64,000 nt of DNA from Oscheius onirici (lineage: Eukaryota > Nematoda > Chromadorea > Rhabditida > Rhabditidae). Location: NCBI GenBank assembly GCA_932521025.1, contig OW051473.1, forward strand, positions 3,844,001 through 3,908,000. Direction: 5' to 3'. The notes beneath the pieces were generated by a model that was given only the letters and a program-made list of their open reading frames with translations, ran no database searches and was not told where the DNA came from. The translations under genes were made by a program, and so were the position numbers. Shown one piece after another: positions 1 through 13,175 of the stretch (position 1 is its first letter; each line of letters opens with the position of its first letter).

Positions 1-562
1 GGGCGGTTCACACACTTGGCTGATTAGTTGAAATGTGGTGTTTAATTTAAGTACCATGTGGAATTCGAACCCTTTTCTGTGTGGAACCCATCGCTCATTA
101 AGCGTCAAAAGCACGTTTTCTGCACCAGTTGTTTCAAAAAAAAACAAGGTCGAACCTACTGAACCGACTATTTAAATATTATCATACTAGATAAAAACAT
201 TTAACCGTTTTATTGAATTACTGATTGACCCCACGCTTAAAAGCATTTTGGAGGATGCTTTTAGAGGACAGGTTCTAAAATCTGGGCTATAAAGTCGGAG
301 GCACTTATCAGTTTAAACTTTGTCAAAATGTCATTGAGGAAGCAAGAATGATCAAGGGACGCCCATTACTTTTTTTCTCATTGTAACAGCTAGAACAATC
401 CCAGATGTATTGCTTGTTGAAAATGTTTGAAAGAAACAAACTTTACCCTGAAGTGGAGGCTCAATGAAATAGCATCTCTCAAGGTAGCGTGGGAACTCAA
501 AGTACGCACTCAATCAATGTGATATTTTTGTGTTAGTGGTTATTTGAAAAAAAAAAACTAAC

Positions 563-3500
563 TTGACTGCTCCACTAGCTTCTCTAAATATATTTCCACT
601 GCCACTGCTGTGCAGAACATCTTGACCATAAGCGTCATAATGGCTGTTCTGACTGCTCATGGTCAGAGTAGACATTCTGCGCAAATCGGAGCTGGACCCG
701 ATGGAGTCAGAATATGTTCGAGTAAATTCTAGCTTATGTGACATGGCTAGAACTTGTGAATGTCCATGCACAAAGATGCGGGAAATAATAAGGTGGCGGT
801 GGCGATAGCTTCGCAAGCCGCGACCAACTGTCGGCACTCAGACTACACTGCAGATCAATCCGCAACGCAACGTCATAAACAGATTGGAAGGCTCGAGTAC
901 AGTTGTAATCCGAAAAAAAGTGAGCTATATCTCTCATTTCTATATACCACAATAAATCCAGAACGATTTGACCGACAAAGAAGCCTTTTCATTGCCTTTT
1001 GGAATGAGATATGCTCGTAATTTGGTCGGCAAGAAAGACAAAGACGTAAATTTATATCTCTTTCACACCAATTGCCTGCTTACCAAAAATCGAAACATGG
1101 TCAGCGCCGGAAGAGGGAAGCGACAGAATGAGATTCAAAACAATTTTCGTGTTTGAAGGATCATTGACTCCGATGCCTTGGCGAGAAACGCTGGCATTTT
1201 GGGCTTTCATTTCGATGCCGTTGGAATCCTCAGACTGCTGCATTCATGGCAAACCCCAAAAAACACAGTTAGGAATACATTAAGAACCAGTGTTGTTACA
1301 CCTGCCTTCTTCAGTGAAAAAAAAAGAGAAAATAGAATTGGAGACCGATTTGAGGCGATACAAGCGGCACAAAACGAGCTGGGACCCGGCTGCAGCTAAT
1401 AATGTTAGCAATGGATTGCGACCAAATATGGCAACCGGCTCACTGTGCAATTAGCGACTGTGAAGGTGAAGGAAACAACGACGACGATGGACAACTAATC
1501 TACTACACAACGAAGGAACAAAGTGGATGAGCGCATAGTGGGCAGCCGACTAAATTACCTCGTCCCAGGGGTAGCGCTCAAATTTAGCGCACAAACACCG
1601 GCAACATTCTTACCACCTTAAGTCGCCGAGGCAGAGATCTCACTGTAGGCATGATCGAAACCAGCAGAGGCACGGTTCTGCGCGCCCAGATGACACAACG
1701 CCCTTCTGATTTGTGTAATTGCTTCCATGCGCAAAAAGTATCCTCCCCTAACTCTTACGAGCTACCTCATTCATCAGATCAAGCTGGGAAATTCAATGAA
1801 TTTTGTACTCAATTTGAACGCCCAACATCATAAACTGCAGGTGGTTGTTACAACAAGTGGTCGGCAGCCTGCTGCCTTGTCGTGTATCCTCCTTCCTCAC
1901 ACCATCCATCACACATGCTGGAACCCCTGCATGCTTTGCATTCCATTGTACAAGTTAGTTTGCAAGAAACTTTTTCACCCTTCTCTCAAAAGTCAAAGTT
2001 CTTACCAAATCGCCAGCCATCCACTTCATAATCTTCAAGCTAGTCTCGAGATCCGGTCTTTCCAAAATGCTATTCTCTTCTATTGCCTAAGTTTTCTATT
2101 TAGGATCTCATAAAATTCGCTTTACCTTGACAAAATCATGGTAAATTTTAGGCGGATTACAAAGCGACGATGAGGATGTTGGGATATCAGAAGGAGGCGA
2201 CTCTACTCCCGAAGATCCGTCCGAACCTGCAAAATTATGTTGAGCTCAAAATTCAAAATATGAACACACCACGCTCGAAAACAATATTAAATTACACATG
2301 AGGGTTTTAAGCAAACGAAATCGGAGTATTGTGCGCGTGGCAGCCTCAGCATTGAAGCGATAATGGATAGGCCTTGAACTAAGCCATTCTTTGCTTGCCG
2401 CAAACAGAAACCGTGAAGCCGGATGCCAAATAGGCCGCTTACTGCTTGTGACCGCGACACTCTGCTCATTCTTAAGAATTCAAGACTCGTACCTCTTCGT
2501 TTGGACCAGTTTTGAGAACGCCATCTTTCACCCTTGGTGGAATGCTCATCGTCTGCATCGCGATGGTTCCCATTATCCAAATCTAAGCCTGAATTATTGT
2601 AATTGCCTAGGAACAAAACACGCCACATACCTTCATCGATATCCGGCATACCCTTTGGTATGAAGCCAATGGTGTTGTTGTTGTGTGAGAAAGCAGGAGA
2701 GTGTGATGAGCGAGCAGATAAGTTTGAGAGAGAGGAGGAACGGTTGCCTATAATTGACGTATGTTTCGAGCGCTTCAAGTAGAGGAAGGACACTCTAGCC
2801 ACGGGGAGAAGGCCGTTCTGAGTCAGCGAACGGTGGCGACATACACCTGGACGCCGAACGGAATTTGGATTGAGATTTTAGAGGCCATGTAAAATGAGCT
2901 AGTGTGGCAAATACCCCCACAAAAGCCCATCATCCAGTGCTATATAAACACGGACAAGAATGAACCGCCCAGACCACTTGACAGCAAAATGAAAAGGTTC
3001 ACACGTGTAGACCGCTTTAAGAGTAAACAAGGACTTCCTATTTCTTATTTTTCAGGTAGCGGCTGGAATGATTTCGGCTAAAAGCCAGAAAATGATCCTC
3101 TGGGTTACCATTTTGTCCAGAAGAAGAGTGTAAAATTGGGTTAAATAAGGGATGAAGACCTTTGAACGGAAACGCAGTTATTCACTATTCGCACGGGTTA
3201 AGGGCGTATTTAATCACACTGATAACCTAACATCAAAGACAAATCAGTGACATAAAACGGAGCCGGGGTGTGGGAATGTGACACTTTCTTCTACACGAGA
3301 CTTTTATACAGACTTTCACAGCGATTCATACTTGTGCTTAAAAGCAGAAGTGTGAGCGCGTTGGTGGGCTAATGATTCGGAAGAAAGACCAGTTCAAGTA
3401 TAGGAGTTGAAACGATTGGCCGATCGGACGTCACTTATATGGTTAAAGAAGAATCGTCCCGGGCAGAAAGTGGTACCGGGATGCAGCTGTATAGAATAAA

Positions 3501-3904
3501 AAGGTGGAAAGTTCGCGCAGCTGCAATTTGCACTCTTCTAAATGTATAATCCTAGGATATGGTAGCAGTTTAAACCTAGGAAGCTGATAAGAATGAAGCA
3601 TAGAAAATCACAGAGGGGAATCTTGTTTTGGCACAACACTTGGCAGAGTAGTAGAAGGAGAAAGTCAAGTGGCCACAAAACTAGTAGAAAATGCATGCCT
3701 AGTAGGAGTCGTTTTTTAAAAGAAGTCGTGAGAATACGGCGCAAATGCTTGGGAATCAGCTGAGAAAGTTGACAGATTAGGTGTGATATAACGGGTTCGA
3801 ACTGGCTTCGTAGACTCACCATTATCTCTCATCGAGGCTTCAAGCTCCTCCAACTCTTGCATAGCTGTAGACAGGAGAAGGTTAGCCTCAGCGAAGCCAT
3901 CCAT
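563..3904 (-). CDS. Unrecognised multi-exon gene (partial model)
   Basis: I do not recognise this protein. Five or six exon-like blocks lie on the minus strand. 3820-3904 starts with ATG, has an acceptor right at the ATG and a GTGAGT donor, and encodes a short acidic coiled-coil-like stretch with the core LSTAMQELEELEASM. 2631-2794 is Ser/Asn-rich and ends at a GTATGT donor that joins in phase to 2126-2226, a Ser/Pro-rich stretch ending PPKIYHDFVK at a GTAAAG donor. 2006 to about 2046 encodes LKIMKWMAGDL before GTAAGA. 1084-1237 and 563-744 are further open blocks with splice signals; the last contains its own ATG (742-744) and a Ser-rich region, and could instead be the first exon of a gene running off the left edge. 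The low-complexity Ser-rich composition suggests the disordered N-terminus of a scaffold or signalling protein. The linkage of all blocks into one gene is inference. Confidence 0.4.
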
Positions 3905-3989
3905 CTGAAAATTTAAAAAGTTTATGGGATCAAGTAAAAGAAGGTATAAGAAAATAAGAGTGCATTCGAGAATGGTTCTCCTCACATAT

Positions 3990-6460
3990 GTTGGTGGCTA
4001 GTAAAAGAACAAAGGAACATCTGTCGAGTCCCGGGCAATTAACAGTCTACTTTGCTGAATAATTCCATTAAGAGCCATGAGAGCATCTCAGAATTTGACC
4101 GTAGCCATAAATAGAGTCAGTACAGGGCAGCGAAGGAGAACAAGTGTAGCCGAGCTGTGCTAAGTACACATATAGAAGAAGGAGAGGCTAGTCATATTTG
4201 CGCGACATAACAGTTCCCTTGCATTATATGCTGCCCTAGTTCTGAGAAACTCAGACAAGTGCGAAGTGAAGAAAGACACGGTTCTGGAGCAATAGAGCTT
4301 ATGTCTTATCACAACAAGCTTAACAATGGGACAGATGAAAAACCTCCCTGACCCCAAAATGTACGGACACGGTTGTTAAGTATTTCAGATAAGGGTTAGG
4401 TATAAAAAGGAGGAGTAGAAGTGAGAGGAGCGGACGGCGATCTGATTAGATATTCGTAATGTCCACAATAAGTCTAAGTGGACAAGTTTGCGCCCCCACA
4501 GGTGATAGCATTGTCTGCTTTTCCAGACAGAAGTCACTGCAGATATAGAAGAAAAAAGCTGTCAACTGAGTGTTCCCAGTCCTATCAGTTACGACATCTC
4601 CGCCGCCAATCAAAGAAATGTCATAATTACCGTCGCGGTCGAAGGGCAACTGTCAATATTACATTGGAAAGGAGTAACGGGCCTTATAACCCTATCATCT
4701 TAGTTTTGAAAACTGTGGGGCGCGGCTCTGACGCATTTGTTGGGAGAGCGGCACCCTAGGGCAAACACAGAAGCGCGGGCTGAAACAATTGAACAATGGC
4801 CGAATTCACTCGAGAGTCTCTCTGAGAACGTCTCTATCAATTAGCCAACGGGTGCGAACGGCTTCTTTTGACTAATGCAATTGAGACGATCTGAAGGAAC
4901 TTACCCTGGAAACTGGCTTTGGCTAATCTTTCTAACCTAGGCTTCGAACTGTACAGACAGTTGAAGAAAAACTCGGCGAGAGTGACTCAAGAGTATTTGA
5001 CTTGACCGACGCAAACGAGTGATCCGACGGCCTGTCCGAGAAGAGCAAAGCTGCAGAAAATTTTTTGCACAGTTAGAATCAACCAGATCTGCTGGTCCAT
5101 TGAAAGGTTCAGCCGCGTCAGAGTTAAAGAATGAAATCTACGATAGAAGGAAAAGTAGGAACGTGGAAATGATATATAGCTGTTAATCTACTTTCATCGT
5201 TCATCGTGGATGGAATCCGTGACATGTGTGGAGCGGGAAATGAGATGCTAAGATGGGCACCAAAGGCTCCAATTTCCCGCCGGGAGGACCCAAGGTGTTA
5301 GGGGCAGATGCGGATCAGCTGTTTTCATAAAGGAGGGACAGGTGCTTCCTTTTGAAGATAATAACTTTTTACGAAGAGAGGACACCGAAAGAGAGGCAGG
5401 AACGTTAAAGCTTCCCGCGACTGTGAGTCAAGTTCGTTTTAGTGCTGAACGTGTGTGGACAATGTCGGTGGGAAATGTGTTGCGATGGCGGCACTGCCTG
5501 ATCAGAATGTGCAGCAGTTGCTGGCTTTTGATGCACAAAAAACCTTTAAGCAATGTTTGACACGCATTTTGCAGGAAAAAATAAACGGCACTAAATAGAT
5601 AGTCCGGAAGGAAATAAGTCAATAAGCGCGGGAGAGGAATGCCGTAGATGGTCATAGCATAAAATACAGTCACCTGTGAGGGTCACGCAATGACCCAATC
5701 GATCCTCTGCAGTTAGGCGCGCAGAAGTGCACTGACCGAGAGGCGCAGTAGGATCACGACACACCAAAATCGCGACTTTGCTGGTTGTTTAACTACTTCG
5801 ACTTCTAACCTAACAGGACTCTTTTCTGCTTAGCCGCGCGACTTGTCTGCGCACGTGTTCAGGCGCAAAGAGTATAATCGGGCTGTCCGAAACAGAAAAA
5901 CCGTTGCACTCTGAAAGAATTGAGACGCAGGATAATACGAAAAGGTTTGAATGGTAATTTATTGCCTTGTCATCAGGGCTTTGAATACACTGGCGTGATT
6001 GACAGGTTTTTTAGAGAGAAAATATCTAAATTGAATGTATGGTTTAAATTTTTATTGCAAAAGGATAAAAACATTCGAAAGTGCCGACTCCGAGAACAGA
6101 ACCCGTTATCAAGCCTGGCCATAAATAAGCGGCAGAATTTTCCGCTGACCAGCCACAACAATGATCATTGTCTACTCCATTTTACAAAACCAAATTCTTC
6201 TGAACTAAAATTGAAATAAGTTATTTAATCACACAGTTTATTGCAACATGGGAAGTATGACAACATGAGCGACAATGAGAAAGTGGGAACATGAAATGAT
6301 AAGTGTCATGTGTACTGCGATGCGTACAGTATTTTGGGAATATGACCCGGACAGAGGTGATAAAGAAAGAGTATTATCTCTAAAAACGTGTGAGATACGG
6401 ACAAGCTCATGGAAGCGAGATGAGAGTTGTTATATCTTTGAAGAATAGGAATAGATTGAA
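3990..6460. other. Intergenic, no supported gene
   Basis: Only short overlapping open frames occur on both strands, without paired splice signals or recognisable protein content. Probably intergenic, or upstream sequence of the 0.5-3.9 kb gene. I see no repeats or RNA genes. Confidence 0.6.
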
Positions 6461-6464
6461 TATT

Positions 6465-8475
6465 CTAGACGTCGAGCTTTCCGCTGTCGGGAGCCATAAG
6501 GCCGCGAGCTTCTAGTCCCTTTGAAAGATCCGTGAGGTAAGGTTTCTCGGCTGAATAGAGATACTCTCGTGGGCCATCTCCAAATCCGGGTGTGCTCGAT
6601 TTGGTCATGGAATTCTCCTTGACCATTTCCAGATAGTCGTTGAACATGCGGATAGTCAAATCCTTGGCCACCATTGTACCGCAATGACTCTCGATGAACT
6701 TCAGGAGGAGGACACCATCTGAAAAAACCATATAATAAAAGTAATTAAAAAAAGTTACCAGGACGAAGAGCGCCGTTGACAAACTGCTTAACAGCTTGAC
6801 GCAAGACAGGATTCTCGCGATTGTCATCCAAAGACATCAAGCAGAATTTGGCATTCTTTTCACGGAGACTATGCATGGCGACATGAGCGAAGGTGTAAAT
6901 CCAATTGATCATTGTGGAAACAGCAACGAATACAAACCAGAACCTAAAAGAATAATCTTATAAACCTGATTTTCTCACCAAAGGAAGAGGAAGATTTTTT
7001 CGTTGAACATGTTCAACATGAGAACACATTGAACAGTGTAGCGGTGGATATTAGCCAAGCGACGAATTCGGAAATCACAAAGTGTGACACGAGGGAAGAC
7101 TCCAGATTCGGCCCATTCTCTTCCATTCCACAGATCGATCAAGGTCTGAACGTGGTACATAAACAGGAAAAGACTAATTACTAATTACCTCCCAGCCCCA
7201 GAAGGTGTATTCACTGCCAAGGAAGCGGTTCATGATGTAGAGTTGAACAATTACGTTGAATACATAAAGGAACTTGACGAAGACGTAGAGCATCGAGACG
7301 TAGGAGCCGAGAGTGCGTCCAAAGCTGTAAGACGACGATTTTATAATATACATAAACATAAAGAACTAACCGGAAGCAAGTGACTCGAGTAGGGTTGTGG
7401 TGGTGTGAACGGAAATCGAGCCATTCTTCCAGGTAGGAAGCCATACGGCCAGTCTCACGATTGCGCTCTTCACCAGTGTGGTTGCGCAGTTTGTTGGCAT
7501 CGTTGATGGCACAAGTGAGATCAAGCCCTAAAATTATTCAATACAGAGGCGTGAACGCGCATAATGAAAACACCATATGGCGTTTTAGGAATTGATGCGC
7601 CGGCTCTAAATCAGCGTCCGCTGAGCTAAATTCGATTAAAGAACATACCACTTTGACTGTGAAGACTTTTCCAGATGAAGTTGGGGATGTAGAAGCAAAG
7701 AGCTTGTAGGGCAAGAACAATTGGCACCCACTGATAGTAGCCGATCTGGGCCTAAACATTAAAGTAGTTTGGGTAAAAAAACATTACTTTACCTTGTCTC
7801 TTTCTTCGTACTCTCCGGGAATTTCTTTGTGGAAAGGAATAAAGAATGTATCTTGAATGAAGCAGTAGTCTTCGGCATACTGTTCCCAGCCGCCTTTGAA
7901 CTCCATTGGCATCCAGCATTGGATTGGGCTACCGACGTATCTAAAAATAACAATGAGATCCATTAGTAGAGGTTTTCAAATCGCCCGCAATCGGTTACGC
8001 AGATGTTCCGATTCCCACCCTTCAAGTACTCTGATCCGTTACGCAATATCTGACGCAAATAGCTAGCGTTTCGTTTTTAAACGCAATTTTCCCTTTCTTC
8101 GGAACATCACTGCCCTCATTTAGTCGCGACATTGTTGACTTTTCTGATGCTATCAGACATGTGTGGAACGCTGTGAGACAAGTCTCGAGGACGACTGTTA
8201 CCAGAGCTATAAAAGGTGCTCAGACCAAACAAACATACCATAATAGGCAACGGTCTTCAAACGAAAGAAGACGGTCATAAATGTCTTCTAACACATGCTT
8301 GCATACAATTCTACAGAAAACAACAAAAAACATACTGTTTAGCAGAGACCATTATGCTGAAGAAAGCCAACAAAGTTGCTGTTACAAAGTAGTTGATTCG
8401 ATCGACAGTGTCATCTATGACCTGAGGTCGGAAGAGTTGCAGGACACTCGAGTCCAGGAACGGCACTCCTAACAT
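6465..8475 (-). CDS. Innexin (gap-junction channel subunit)
   Basis: Eight exons close in frame to 429 residues: 8336-8475, 7793-7940, 7649-7751, 7371-7527, 7189-7324, 6979-7145, 6759-6943 and 6465-6718. Seen in the protein: [14 protein letters not shown] at the start of extracellular loop 1 with a second Cys in AEDYCF; the family signature YYQWVP in TM2; a cytoplasmic loop; TM3; loop 2 with the Cys pair in VTLCDF and TVQCVL; and [14 protein letters not shown] entering TM4. Four membrane spans and the usual 380-440 residue length fit the family. Innexins form invertebrate gap junctions and hemichannels in the plasma membrane. The chosen ATG lies five bases after a TTTCAG acceptor, suggesting SL addition or a 5'UTR intron. 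The first intron is about 395 nt, the others about 34-54 nt, except one of about 120 nt. Which of the many nematode innexin paralogues this is cannot be told by eye. Confidence 0.95.
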
Positions 8476-8499
8476 CGCTCCTGAAATTGAATATAAAAG

Positions 8500-10910
8500 G
8501 CTGGAATTCTCAGTCTAACAGTTCAAGCACAAGTACAAAAAACGCAGAAAGTGAGAGAACGTTGCATGGCATGTACAGATAGGCGTCGCTCTCGAGACAT
8601 GACACCTGCGGGAACGGGACATCCTTGAACTTGCCCGAATATTTTAGTAGAAAATAGTTTGACAGTGAGGAAAAGATTACTATTCTTCTCATTTACACGG
8701 GCCACACCTTGGCAAGCCGACCTTAAGCTTTCGGGACTGCGCGGGGTGTCGGGAGAGCTATGCAAATGGAGAAATGGCAGGCGGGGTCAGCGGTCAGCGC
8801 TGACCATTGTGGCGATCGATGAACGGACCATCTGACTATTAGGCACGTAGGGAAAGGGGATGGCTTGCCAACAGATGTCTCGGGTCCGTCCTTCTGGACG
8901 TTTATTTAGAGGGATGTTTGGGTTCTGTGTGACAGACTTGAACAGTATCAGGTTTGACAACAACACAGTAAAAGAGTCATCTGTTTGGCAGCAGAAGAGG
9001 CAGAAGTAAGCAAAAGAACCAAATAGTATGCCACTTCATTATCATAGACAAACTAGGTCTGGATAAACAGACTTATAGGAAGTCTCACTTGGAACAAAAG
9101 TGCATTTCTACCGTTTCTCCCAAAGACTTTTATTCCTCGTATTTCGTAATTTCGAAATCATGAAATTGATGAGCTACTATCATGACGTTTGAGTATTTAC
9201 CGTGGCGGAAAGGTGTGAATGGACTTTTCGCAATTACCAAAATCTAGTTTGTAGGGATGTAAATAGATGAGTTTGCATATCGGGATGTCACATCTACAGT
9301 TAATTAATCTTAGTGGCGCAAGGAGAACAGCTGGGAAGAGAACGGCAGTTGCTAGATGGCGGGTCCACTTTTGAATAGTCGACTGTTCCCAGGGAGCGAC
9401 AAATCTCACACTGGTGAGCTCTAGAATGGGTCACAGTCACATCACTCTCTGTCTTTTGTTCTTTACCCGTCCTCCATTATGAGCAAGACATGCGAAGAAT
9501 ACGTAAGGTATGGTTCATCATAAAAGCGAGGTCAGATCGCGGAACTGATTTACTCGACGTGTGGGAAACAACTAGGCAAGATTGTGGCAACAGCTAATAG
9601 TAATTCGACGGTATCTGGTTCACTGCCCGAATGATGGATAACGGAACTGACTTCTCACCTAGCGCGCCGAATAGGTACACTGCTATCAAACTATCACTTC
9701 GCTTTAGTGCTAAATATGTCCGCCCAATAAGGAAATGCCACAGCTTTGCTTGAGTGTTTTGATAGCCGTTAGAACAAATAGTCATAAGTCGGGTCTATAA
9801 CAATCACTCTCACGGGAATTAACGCCTTAGACAATCATCTAGTATTGGTCATGCAAGGGAAATGAACTAACATTAACATATAAAGTTTAAACGTTACTTT
9901 TGTATTTCGGCATCGTGTCGAACTGTCGTATACGTGTTCAATACTAGAAAGTGAACATGGATAGTCATAGCGCGCATCGAACAACATTCTATAGAAAATG
10001 CCATTGTGTAAATCAGTGAATTTGAAGAAAGTTGCAAAAATAAAGCAGCGAGATCCCAGGAATGATCCACAAACTTCGGAGCGATTGGGTTACCTATTGA
10101 ATAGAGGCATACAGACTGCTTGTACAAGCAAGGCCGCAAGCTCAAATCGAAAATACTTAAGAAATAAAATGTGACTGGATCATGCGTCTTGATCCGAAAA
10201 TGAAAACACGGCTCGGGAAGAAAAAAAGTGTTGACCACTGTGGGAAGTGGAAGTGCAGTCTGCGGGTAAGCTACCCTAACATCTGCTCAGAGCTCGTTTT
10301 GTCGTCGTCAGAGGATAAAAAGAGCCGCGGATGTTAGAGTACAATCGCTACTGTGCTCGATTCGTTTAATGTGTGCCAGGGTGCTTGAGAAAGCGACCGA
10401 GATTAAGCTAACAAACAGCGGATACAGATCCGACATTTGAGGTTTCGAAAACGAGACTCAATGAATATATTCTTTTCAAATATATCGAGTATACAAAAAA
10501 CGTTAAATTTAAGAATTTCGTTTGGAACTAGCCCAACAGATCGTTTTTAGATACCGTTATAGTATGTTAGCCTAGAATAGTCATGGGAATCACTTATTAT
10601 GATGGACAGGAACGAATCGTGAAGAGTTGATACCGCGAAGTGCAAACGAGGAGGCGAGAAGTAGCTTTAGGAGCCGGTGGGTAAACTGACCCCGGGCTAC
10701 TTCTCACTGTACAAAAGTCCTCTCTGATGGCGGTGAAGACACGATGCAACCTGCAGGTGTAATTTATGGCATTGCGCAATGCCATTCACTCTTCGTGATT
10801 CTCCTTTAAATTCCGGTAAAATTTGCTATGGGAGACTGCCATAGCCAAGGTACGAACGACCCTTCGACCTTATCAAACAATAACACAAAATCGATTGTAC
10901 CCGGCGACTG
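8500..10910. other. Intergenic, no supported gene
   Basis: About 2.4 kb between the divergent innexin (-) and enoyl-CoA isomerase (+). I see only short random frames. It presumably holds the innexin upstream control region. Confidence 0.55.
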
Positions 10911-10922
10911 TTCTTCCATCCT

Positions 10923-10939
10923 TATAAAAGACCCACGTG
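10923..10939 (+). promoter_or_regulatory. TATA box (10923-10929) and CACGTG E-box (10934-10939)
   Basis: TATAAAA lies 53 bp before the start codon of the enoyl-CoA isomerase gene, and a palindromic CACGTG follows 4 bp later. A start site about 25-30 bp downstream would leave a short 5'UTR. The E-box lies between TATA and the predicted start, so a bHLH factor there could affect initiation; that is inference. Confidence 0.5.
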
Positions 10940-10981
10940 GAGCTACCTTAAGTCTTCTTCTGCTCATAACTACCTGAGGAG

Positions 10982-11987
10982 ATGTCTGAAGATATTCTAG
11001 TCAAAGTCGAGAATGGAATTTGTTGGATCACATTTAACAGAGAGAAGAAATTCAACTCAATTACCGGGGAGGTATGTATGAGATAAAAATTTAAAAGTTG
11101 TAGATGTACCGAGCCCTTTGTGCTGCTTTTGACTCTGCACAAGAAGATGACGATGTTGTTTTGACTGTCATGACGGGTCGGTATGATTGAATAGAGTGAA
11201 GTGCATAGTTTTAGGCAACGGACTTTACTATTGTGCTGGTAGTGATTTTACTCCTTCTGAACTAGCGGCTGAAGCAGAATACAATTCGGATAAAGGACTA
11301 GATCACTACGGTCCATACAAGCTGTGGGCAGACAGACTCATCCGCCACAAGAAACCCCTGATTGCATTGGTGAATGGACCTGCAGTCGGCATCGGAGTCA
11401 CCAGCTTGGCTCTTTGTGACGCCGTTTTCGCTTCCGACGAAGTAATTCTCTAGTATATACAATTATTTTTTCGAATTTAGGCTACCTTTTGGTGTCCTTT
11501 TACTCAGCTGGGACTGAATCCGGAGGCAGCTTCCAGTATAACCTTTGTTCAGACTCTTGGTTACAACAAGGTAATATTTATACTCCAATTCTCCGAATGA
11601 GATGAATGCAGGCAGCGCGGTTGGCACTGTTTGCAGAGAAAATGACAGCGGAGGAGGCGTACGTCGCAGGTCTTGTCACAAAGGTAGAGCAGGATTTCAA
11701 CGGGATAAAATTGGGTTCCAGGTGATTCCGCACGCGAAATTCCATGAGGAGACCAGAGCAACTGTACTAAGGTACTCAAAGCTGGCAAAGTACAGCATGT
11801 GGGACTCTAAGAAACTGCTTCGCCCACCTCATGTCGTCGAACAGCTTCTAACTGCCAACCGCCAAGAATACGAGGTGCTGTTTTTCTTTTACAGCTTACA
11901 GCTTATTTTCAGGTCCTCATGAATCTCATGTCGTCGGAAGAAACCCTCAACAGAATCATGTCCAAATTCAACAAATCAAAGATGTAG
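10982..11987 (+). CDS. Enoyl-CoA delta-isomerase/hydratase family, probably peroxisomal (ECI2-like)
   Basis: Seven exons close in frame to 259 residues: 10982-11071, 11104-11176, 11215-11441, 11481-11570, 11612-11683, 11722-11874 and 11913-11987. The crotonase fold is clear: WITFNREKKFNSI near the N-terminus; MTGNGLYYCAGSDF, the oxyanion-hole segment of this family; ALVNGPAVGIGVTSLALCD; then FTQLGLNPEAASS. The family shifts double bonds or hydrates unsaturated acyl-CoAs in beta-oxidation. The last three residues are SKM, an accepted peroxisomal targeting signal type 1 variant, so the enzyme probably works in peroxisomes like ECI2. No acyl-CoA-binding domain precedes the catalytic domain, unlike vertebrate ECI2. 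Introns are 32-41 nt. The second donor is GTCGGT. Confidence 0.9.
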
Positions 11988-12100
11988 ACACTTTTACGTG
12001 TTTTCTGTATCCGTTCCTTGCGTCTGATAGTAGCCAATAATATCCATGTAAATTAGCAAATATTTAAGAACATTGTGTTTTTTGTGCATTTCGATGTGTA

Positions 12101-12107
12101 TATAAAA
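12101..12107 (+). promoter_or_regulatory. TATA box of the 12.1 kb gene
   Basis: TATATAAAAG ends about 35 bp before the ATG at 12143 and 114 bp after the stop of the preceding gene. It argues that the downstream gene has its own promoter and is not the second cistron of an operon. Confidence 0.5.
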
Positions 12108-12142
12108 GAGAACTGCAGATCATAAATCTTATTCATCTCGTC

Positions 12143-12872
12143 ATGTCTGCAAACAACGTCATTCTCCAGAACATGGTTCCAGCCCTGTTTGAGCAGGTGA
12201 AGCTTGTTCAATCCGTTGATTCTATGTTTCTCGGGCTCGAACATATCAAGGTAAACCCAAAGAAAATATCATAACTGAGGAAATAGCAAAACGGCTCACC
12301 ATCCGCAGAAGAAGTTTCTGTATCGTTTCACGGAGTTACCTACTCTGCAACGCCTGTCAAAGTTTACTCAGTATTTCTTTGCTTAATTAGGTTTTCAGAT
12401 AGACCAGTTTGAATGTACCAAACTTTTGGATCTTGAAGATGACAGAGAAGAAGTCTCCCTTCCAATGGAGGGTCTGCAGAAGTATCTAGGAGATGACGCA
12501 AAAATGCAGGCCTTTGCTGTTAACCAGAGTAAAGTCATTGTACTGATGGTCGATAAGAACTTTGATCGGGTATCATTCTTCATTTAAAATGTTATTGTCC
12601 GCACTATGCTTTAGGTCACAACTCCGGAAAACTTAATGAAGAGCATTGCAACCATCTTGTCCGAAATGTGCGATATGGAAACTGGAAGAGTAAGTGCTAA
12701 GCAAAAAACTAAACTTAGTTCTTTTCGATTACCGAGATCGAAAAGATACGCCTACCACTTGACTGGTGGATTCACAATGGCTGCTCGTCATGAAGGAGAA
12801 ACGCTCCGCATCGATATCTACAACGAGGACCTGATCCACGCTGCTATTGAAGGACTTCATTTGGTCTTTTGA
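12143..12872 (+). CDS. Small unrecognised protein (about 200 aa)
   Basis: Four exons read in phase: 12143-12250, 12287-12361, 12399-12569 and 12615-12872. The N-terminus is MSANNVILQNMVPALFEQVK; the middle is acidic, then comes a hydrophobic strand KVIVLMVDKNF and a C-terminal stretch GETLRIDIYNEDLIHAAIEG. There is no signal peptide or membrane span, so it is probably cytosolic. The strand-helix pattern would suit a small alpha/beta adaptor fold, but I cannot assign a family. Oddity: inside the last exon a good GTAAGT donor (12690) and a TTAG acceptor bound a 29-nt segment whose removal would break the downstream frame; the uninterrupted reading keeps an open frame to the TGA at 12870 and is preferred. 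The exact 3' structure therefore needs a transcript. Confidence 0.65.
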
Positions 12873-13175
12873 ATAATAATTTTAAATTTTTCATCATTTT
12901 AATGTATAACCCACAAGAAACTGCATATCATGTGTACAGTTAATTCTCACATTTAGTTTTATAATCGTATAAAGATCACAGACCCTGGTCTTACATTATA
13001 TCAGAAAGCACGGTTGAACCACCGGAGAATAAGCCCCGTTGATGACACACCAATTGGGAAAGAAAATAAGTTAGTTGAGAAAGCACCTCAGTGAGATCAG
13101 AAACTCAGGTTAGACGCGGTAGATGAGATGGGTTAGGAGATCGTCTGTCATCACCTGTAATCTTTCAATAGATCT

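Noticed and set aside
4446..4759. Frames at 4.4-4.8 kb on both strands
   Set aside because: No acceptor/donor pairs and no recognisable sequence.
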